Shown: piece after piece, positions 59,547 to 64,000 of the stretch
Position numbering within the stretch: the stretch's first letter is position 1
Layout of the letters: every line of letters begins with the position of its first letter
Source of the DNA: Taishania sp964580465
GTDB taxonomy: Bacteria > Bacteroidota > Bacteroidia > Flavobacteriales_D > Crocinitomicaceae
Length of the DNA stretch: 64,000 bases
Assembly (NCBI GenBank): GCA_964580465.1
Contig: CAZOKJ010000013.1
Location: forward strand, 1-64,000
Reading direction: 5' to 3'
Position numbers and translations under genes: made by a program
The notes under the pieces: generated by a model
Database searches by the model: none
The model's input: the letters and a program-made list of their open reading frames with translations, nothing else
What the model was told of the DNA's origin: nothing

Positions 59547-60055
59547 AAGCAATAATTATCCAAATTCTTCGATTTATTGTGTTGGTGTTGGCACAATCGC
59601 TTATTTTTAATAAGATAGGGCGCTTTGGTATTCATCCTATGATTTATCCGCTGTTTGTCATGTTGTTACCTTTTGGTATGCGACCTGTCTTGCTGCTGTT
59701 AATCTCTTTCTTAATGGGGATTTCTATTGATATGCTGTCTGACACTGGCGGTTTACACGCTTCTTCTTTATTGGTTTTTGCGTTGTTTAGACCCATCATT
59801 TTTAAGGCTTTTGGTTTAAGAGATGAATATGAACCAAACAAAGAAGGGTCTGTTTTAGAAATGGGACATAAATGGTTCTTCTTTACTTTTGGATTACTTT
59901 TGCTAATTCATCATAGTTGGTACTTTTTTATCGAAATATTTAAATTAAGCGAAATAATGTTAGTGCTGAAAAAAGTTGTTCTTTCAGTGCCAGTTTCATA
60001 TCTTTTAGTGATACTTATTCAATACATTTTTCTTAAACGTTCCATTAAAAAATGA
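59543..60055 (+). CDS. mreD: Rod shape-determining protein MreD
   Basis: 170 aa with about five membrane helices (FIVLVLAQSLIF, MIYPLFVMLLPFGMRPVLLLLISFLMGISIDM, ASSLLVFALFRPIIF, WFFFTFGLLLLIHHSWYFFIEIF, VPVSYLLVILIQYIFL). Sequence signals in MreD are weak; identity rests on the helix pattern and a position between mreC and pbp2, with 4-bp overlaps at both ends. Confidence 0.87.
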   Translation: MKAIIIQILRFIVLVLAQSLIFNKIGRFGIHPMIYPLFVMLLPFGMRPVLLLLISFLMGISIDMLSDTGGLHASSLLVFALFRPIIFKAFGLRDEYEPNKEGSVLEMGHKWFFFTFGLLLLIHHSWYFFIEIFKLSEIMLVLKKVVLSVPVSYLLVILIQYIFLKRSIKK

Positions 60056-61923
60056 ATTTTGATAACCGAAAATATGTCATCATCGTTTTTATTGCATTAA
60101 TTGGTGCTTTGTACATTTTTCGCTTGTTCCAAATGCAGGTTTTAGATGACCAATGGAAGCTAAGAGCACAAGAAATTTCTGAAAAAAGACGTTATATTAC
60201 TCCTCCAAGGGCGGCAATGTTTGATAGAAATGGTAAAAAAGTAGTGTCAAACAAGGCATATTATAACTTAATGTTTGTTGAGAAAAACATTGTAGATTTA
60301 GATACTGCTGCTTTTGGTAAGTTGGTTGGAATGACCGTTGAAGAAGTACGCAATCGATTCAAAGAGATCCGTGAACGTGAAGGTTATTATCGCAGAAAAG
60401 ATGGCAAACTTGTACCCAATTATCAACCCGTTCGCCCTTATCCTTTCTTAAAGGAGTTAACAGCTGACGAAATTGCACACATTGCACCGCATTTGGATCT
60501 TTATCCTGGTTTTTATGAGCAAGTAACAAGTATGCGTGATTACCCGTATCTTGGAGGAGCGAATGTTTTAGGGTATGTCGCAGAAACCAATAGAGAAGAA
60601 ATTGAAGCGGATAAATTTTATCGTTCGGGTGATAACATTGGTAAAGCAGGAATTGAGAAGTTTTATGAAAAGGAATTACGTGGCCAAAAAGGAGTACATT
60701 ATATAGTGACTTCTGCTTTAAACAATGTGATTGAGGCTTATGCTGATGGTAAATACGATACCACTGCAATTCAATCTGATCCTTTAACTTTGTCCATTGA
60801 CATCGATTTACAAGTTTACGGTGAGCAATTGATGAAAAATAAAATGGGAACTATTGTTGCAATCGAACCCAAATCTGGCGAAATTTTAGCCATGGTGTCT
60901 TCCCCTTCTTATGACCCCAATTTGTTTGTAGGTAAGTCTAACATATCAAAAAACTACATGACATTGCTTAATGATCCGAAAAAACCATTGTTTCCGCGAC
61001 CGTTACAAGCTGAATATCCGCCAGGTTCCATTTTTAAATTGACACAAGCATTGATAGCATTACAAGAAGGCGTGATTACTCCGAATGCCTCCTTCCCATG
61101 TATTAAAAGTTGGGTTGGTTGCCACAACCACCCACAAGCAACTAGTGTGGCAAAAGGAGTTCAAATGTCATGTAACCCATATTTCTATGCGGTAACAAAA
61201 AAGATTATTCACCAAGGGAAAAGTAAAAATGCATTTGTCGATGCAGAAATTGGGCTTGAAATGTGGGCTAAATACTTGCATAGTTTTGGTTTAGGCATAA
61301 AATTAGATGCCGATATTTCAGCTTTGCGTTCAGGATTAATTCCCGATCCAAACTATTACAATAACCTATTTCCTTCTAAGAAACGCCCTTACGGGAAGCA
61401 TCGATGGACATTTTCCACTATACGTTCCATAGCAATTGGCCAAGGTGAGGTTAAAATGACGCCACTTCAAATGGCTAACTTAGCTGCAATCATGGCAAAT
61501 AGAGGTTGGTATATTACGCCACATGTTGTCAAGTCTATTGGCGATGCAGGTCCGCTTGAACAATTTAAAGTTGTTCATAAAACGATGGTTGAGGAAAAAC
61601 ATTTTGCTCCTGTAATAGAAGGAATGAGAATGGCTGTTTATGAAGCGGGAGGTACAGCATCGAGAGCAAAGGTTGAGGGAATTACTGTTTGTGGTAAAAC
61701 TGGAACAGCTCAAAACCCACATGGAAAAGACCACTCTGTCTTTATTGCATTCGCTCCGATGGATAATCCTAAAATTGCTATTGCTGTTTTTGTTGAAAAT
61801 TCAGGGTTTGGAGGGACTTGGTCCGCTCCTATCGCAAGTTTAATGATGGAAAAATTCATTAATGGCGAGGTAAAAGACGTGGCAAAAGAAAAGTATATTT
61901 TAGATGCTATTTTAGAAAAGTAA
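60052..61923 (+). CDS. mrdA: Penicillin-binding protein 2
   Basis: 623-aa class-B transpeptidase that cross-links peptidoglycan during elongation. N-terminal membrane helix at ~8-24, a dimerisation/pedestal domain, then the transpeptidase domain: active-site SIFK at 326-329 (Ser326 in PPGSIFK), SCN in MSCNPYFY, and KTGTAQ. It couples with RodA (1-nt overlap) and MreC/D. The length is usual for the family. Confidence 0.95.
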   Translation: MNFDNRKYVIIVFIALIGALYIFRLFQMQVLDDQWKLRAQEISEKRRYITPPRAAMFDRNGKKVVSNKAYYNLMFVEKNIVDLDTAAFGKLVGMTVEEVRNRFKEIREREGYYRRKDGKLVPNYQPVRPYPFLKELTADEIAHIAPHLDLYPGFYEQVTSMRDYPYLGGANVLGYVAETNREEIEADKFYRSGDNIGKAGIEKFYEKELRGQKGVHYIVTSALNNVIEAYADGKYDTTAIQSDPLTLSIDIDLQVYGEQLMKNKMGTIVAIEPKSGEILAMVSSPSYDPNLFVGKSNISKNYMTLLNDPKKPLFPRPLQAEYPPGSIFKLTQALIALQEGVITPNASFPCIKSWVGCHNHPQATSVAKGVQMSCNPYFYAVTKKIIHQGKSKNAFVDAEIGLEMWAKYLHSFGLGIKLDADISALRSGLIPDPNYYNNLFPSKKRPYGKHRWTFSTIRSIAIGQGEVKMTPLQMANLAAIMANRGWYITPHVVKSIGDAGPLEQFKVVHKTMVEEKHFAPVIEGMRMAVYEAGGTASRAKVEGITVCGKTGTAQNPHGKDHSVFIAFAPMDNPKIAIAVFVENSGFGGTWSAPIASLMMEKFINGEVKDVAKEKYILDAILEK

Positions 61924-63326
61924 TGAGAAAAGATGAGAAATTAACAAGTAACGTTGACTGGCCTCTTTTGCTAGTTTACTTCCTTATATTAATTATGGGA
62001 TTTCTCACCGTGTATTCTACAGCTTACAGTAAAGACCATCCCAGTATTTTTGATTTTTCTACTTTTTATGGAAGGCAATTAATGTGGATTGGAGTCAGCC
62101 TTTTTTTAGGTTTGATGGTCTTTCTAATTGATGCCGAAATTTATCGAAAATTCGCTGTGCCTATCTATTTAGCGACTTTACTTCTTTTGATATTAGTGTT
62201 GTTCACCCCTCCCATTAACGGCGCTAGAGCTTGGCTAGGTGTTGGATCTTTTGGTATTCAGCCCGCAGAATTTGCTAAAATTGGAACAGCCTTACTACTT
62301 TCCAGTTATATTAATAGCATCAACGTAAAACATCAAACAATTGGAAATGTGCTTGTAGCCTTAGGTATTATCATTGTCCCAATGATATTGATTATTTTGC
62401 AACCTGACGCTGGTACGATTGTTGTTTTTACAGCTTTCTTCTTTGTCTTATACCGTGAAGGAATTAGTTTTGACCCTATTATTTTAAGTTTTATTAATTC
62501 TATCTCGAGTGTGCGCTTCAAACAAACATGGATTGGCACCCACTTTATCCCGCTCATGTTCGTTGTGATTATCGTTTCAGTAATCACGCTTTTGCTGAGT
62601 AAATCTACTTTTGATATTGCCTTTTTAGGTTTTTATGAAATCCCTTCTGTTGTGGGAATCATAGCGACTTATTTTGTGTTAGGATTGTTGTTTTATTTAG
62701 TTGGTACGCTTATTGTTGGTCCAAGAGATAGAAAACGTCTTTTTTTCATTTTTATCATATCTTTTGTCATTTTATCTAGTTTATCCGCATCACTTTCTAC
62801 TGCCTTTAATGGTTTAAAGAGCCACCAAAAAACAAGAATAGAATTGCTTTTAGGACTGAATGAGGAAGATCAACGTGATGGAGAAGATTATAACCGAAAT
62901 AGAGCGATGACCTCAGTAGGATCTGGTGGTTTATTTGGCAAAGGTTACAAAAAAGCCACTTTAGCTTCTCTTGAATCGAAACATGTCCCAGAGTGCCATA
63001 CTGACTTTATCTTTTGTCCTTTTGCCGAAGAGTGGGGATTTTCTGGAACACTCGTTTTGATGGGCTTGTATATTTTTATGTTTTATCGCATTGTGGTTAT
63101 TGCTGAACGACAACGCACAGCCTATAACCGCGTTTATGCCTATTCTGTCGGTATGATTTTGTTTTACCATTTTGTTATTAACATTGGTATGAATATTGGT
63201 TTTGCACCGGTGATTGGTATTCCGTTGCCATTTTTTAGTTATGGTGGCTCATCGATGATGTCATTTTCTGTTATGTTTTTTATTTTGCTTAAATTAGATA
63301 GCCAGCGAAGAGATATGCTTTTTTAG
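61923..63326 (+). CDS. rodA: Peptidoglycan glycosyltransferase RodA (SEDS)
   Basis: 467 aa with about ten membrane helices. SEDS features include GARAWLGVGSFGIQPAEFAKIGTALLLSSYI, QPDAGTIVVFTAFFFVLYREG and a C-terminal HTDFIFCPFAEEWGFSGT and GIPLPFFSYGGSSMMSF. It polymerises glycan strands with PBP2. It is about 90 residues longer than typical RodA because of extra loops and helices in the middle (about 190-290, including PRDRKR). It is the last gene of the mreCD-pbp2-rodA operon. Confidence 0.93.
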   Translation: MRKDEKLTSNVDWPLLLVYFLILIMGFLTVYSTAYSKDHPSIFDFSTFYGRQLMWIGVSLFLGLMVFLIDAEIYRKFAVPIYLATLLLLILVLFTPPINGARAWLGVGSFGIQPAEFAKIGTALLLSSYINSINVKHQTIGNVLVALGIIIVPMILIILQPDAGTIVVFTAFFFVLYREGISFDPIILSFINSISSVRFKQTWIGTHFIPLMFVVIIVSVITLLLSKSTFDIAFLGFYEIPSVVGIIATYFVLGLLFYLVGTLIVGPRDRKRLFFIFIISFVILSSLSASLSTAFNGLKSHQKTRIELLLGLNEEDQRDGEDYNRNRAMTSVGSGGLFGKGYKKATLASLESKHVPECHTDFIFCPFAEEWGFSGTLVLMGLYIFMFYRIVVIAERQRTAYNRVYAYSVGMILFYHFVINIGMNIGFAPVIGIPLPFFSYGGSSMMSFSVMFFILLKLDSQRRDMLF

Positions 63327-63470
63327 GTTATTCAATAAGCAATGTTAACAAGTAATTAAATTTCCTGTTTTTTTAGTCTTCTTTCTTCTGAATTTTGTCA
63401 GGTTAGATTAAATTGAATGATTGTTAGTATGAATCATCCGTTTAATAGGGATCTTATTAAAAGAAAATAC

Positions 63471-64000
63471 ATGAAAAATAGTTTTATTATACTATTGGCA
63501 ATAGTTAGTTTCGCTTCATGCGTTCCTGCCAAAAAATACAACGACCTTTTAGCGCGTGAAAAAGCATGTAGTGAGGAATTAGAATCTTATAAATCTCGAA
63601 CTTTGCTGAGTGAAGGGTTGGTAAAAGAGTACGAAACCAAACATGTTGTTTTATTATCAGAAATTGATGGCTTGAAAAGCGACACACTTCGTTTGGGAAA
63701 TGAGTACAGAGATTTACAAGCGCAATATGACAAAATCGTCAATAGAGTAGAGTCGTTGGAAAATAGTTTTGATAAGTATCGTTTAACAGGAGAAAAGAAA
63801 ACGGCTACTTTGCAAGCTGAGTTAGACGCAAAAAGTTTAGAATTACAACGCAAACAAGATGAGTTAGCAGCTTTGGAGTTAGAATTGCGTGAAAAACAAC
63901 AAAAACTACAAGACAGAGAACAACGAGTTAACGAGTTGGAAGAAATGATTGCTCGTCAAGAACAAGCAACGAAAGCTTTACGCCAAAAAGTAGCAAATGC
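63471..64000 (+). CDS. Coiled-coil lipoprotein, probable OmpA-family (3' end outside the window)
   Basis: Starts at ATG 63471 and runs off the window after ~176 codons. A lipoprotein signal with lipobox ASC (Cys17, FASCVPAKKYNDL) is followed by a long charged coiled coil (about 25-175: EELESYKSR, LQAELDAKSLELQRKQDELAALELELREKQQKLQDREQ). In Bacteroidota such proteins often end in an OmpA peptidoglycan-binding domain, which would lie past the window edge; that part is inference. Confidence 0.75.
   Translation, partial: MKNSFIILLAIVSFASCVPAKKYNDLLAREKACSEELESYKSRTLLSEGLVKEYETKHVVLLSEIDGLKSDTLRLGNEYRDLQAQYDKIVNRVESLENSFDKYRLTGEKKTATLQAELDAKSLELQRKQDELAALELELREKQQKLQDREQRVNELEEMIARQEQATKALRQKVAN

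Noticed and set aside
1..64000. CRISPR arrays, rRNA operons, restriction or toxin-antitoxin loci
   Set aside because: No regularly spaced direct repeats, rRNA sequence or recognisable genes of these kinds were seen on either strand.

Overview
The window is low-GC DNA from a Bacteroidota bacterium, most likely a member of Flavobacteriales and perhaps a Crocinitomicaceae/Fluviicola-like lineage (the family-level placement is inference). Four things support this. Upstream regions carry TAnnTTTG (-7) promoters and few Shine-Dalgarno sequences. The respiratory chain is an Alternative Complex III fused in one operon to a cytochrome oxidase. The atp operon has AtpZ and a long subunit a but no atpD/atpC. 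There are also PorV/T9SS-type exported proteins, DUF2480, DUF4270 and a bacterial GGGP-synthase homologue.

Layout. 1-1.5 kb: the end of a probable integrated element, with a small XRE regulator and a tyrosine recombinase, next to an intact tRNA-Gln(TTG). 1.7-4.9 kb: a 50-bp palindrome, a DUF481-like outer-membrane protein and an S9 (DPP5-like) peptidase. 5-10.8 kb: the F-type ATP synthase operon atpZ-(DUF6168-like)-atpB-E-F-H-A-G. 10.9-15.8 kb: thioesterase, a LolC/E-type permease, rbfA, DUF2480, a voltage-gated K+ channel with a zinc ribbon, GGGPS and a PPTase. 16.1-25.3 kb: a three-gene export/uptake locus made of a TonB-dependent receptor, a 1421-aa secreted protein with a T9SS-like C-terminus, and a PorV/PorQ-family barrel. 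25.3-34.1 kb: greA-HIT, lemA-M48 protease-acyltransferase, a TPR protein, ribH, a phosphohexomutase, a hydrolase, a flavoprotein and a SPOR protein. 34.3-46.2 kb: actABCDEF-coxB-coxA, a complete quinol-to-oxygen electron path. 46.3-49.5 kb: a DUF4442 protein, a 293-bp MITE, ruvB, queG and apaG. 49.5-54.2 kb (minus strand): panC-dedA-aroE and upp-(membrane protein)-yjjG-(secreted protein). 54.3-58.6 kb: a half-length starch-synthase-like protein, a DUF4270 lipoprotein, glmS and an alkyltransferase-like protein. 58.7-63.3 kb: the elongasome genes mreC-mreD-pbp2-rodA. From 63.5 kb: a coiled-coil lipoprotein cut by the window edge.

How the genes fit together. The act/cox operon pumps protons that the atp operon uses. 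The mre/rod cluster, glmS and the phosphohexomutase serve cell-wall growth. The 16-25 kb locus looks like a dedicated outer-membrane export/assembly module and is the best candidate here for an undescribed system. The most concrete non-genic finds are the MITE with 11-bp perfect terminal repeats and a 5-bp target duplication, the hairpin plus T-run inside the atp operon after atpE, the promoter-proximal terminator-like leader of greA, the terminator-like hairpin inside the DUF4270 signal-peptide codons, and a recurring promoter-to-ATG spacing that predicts leaderless mRNAs.
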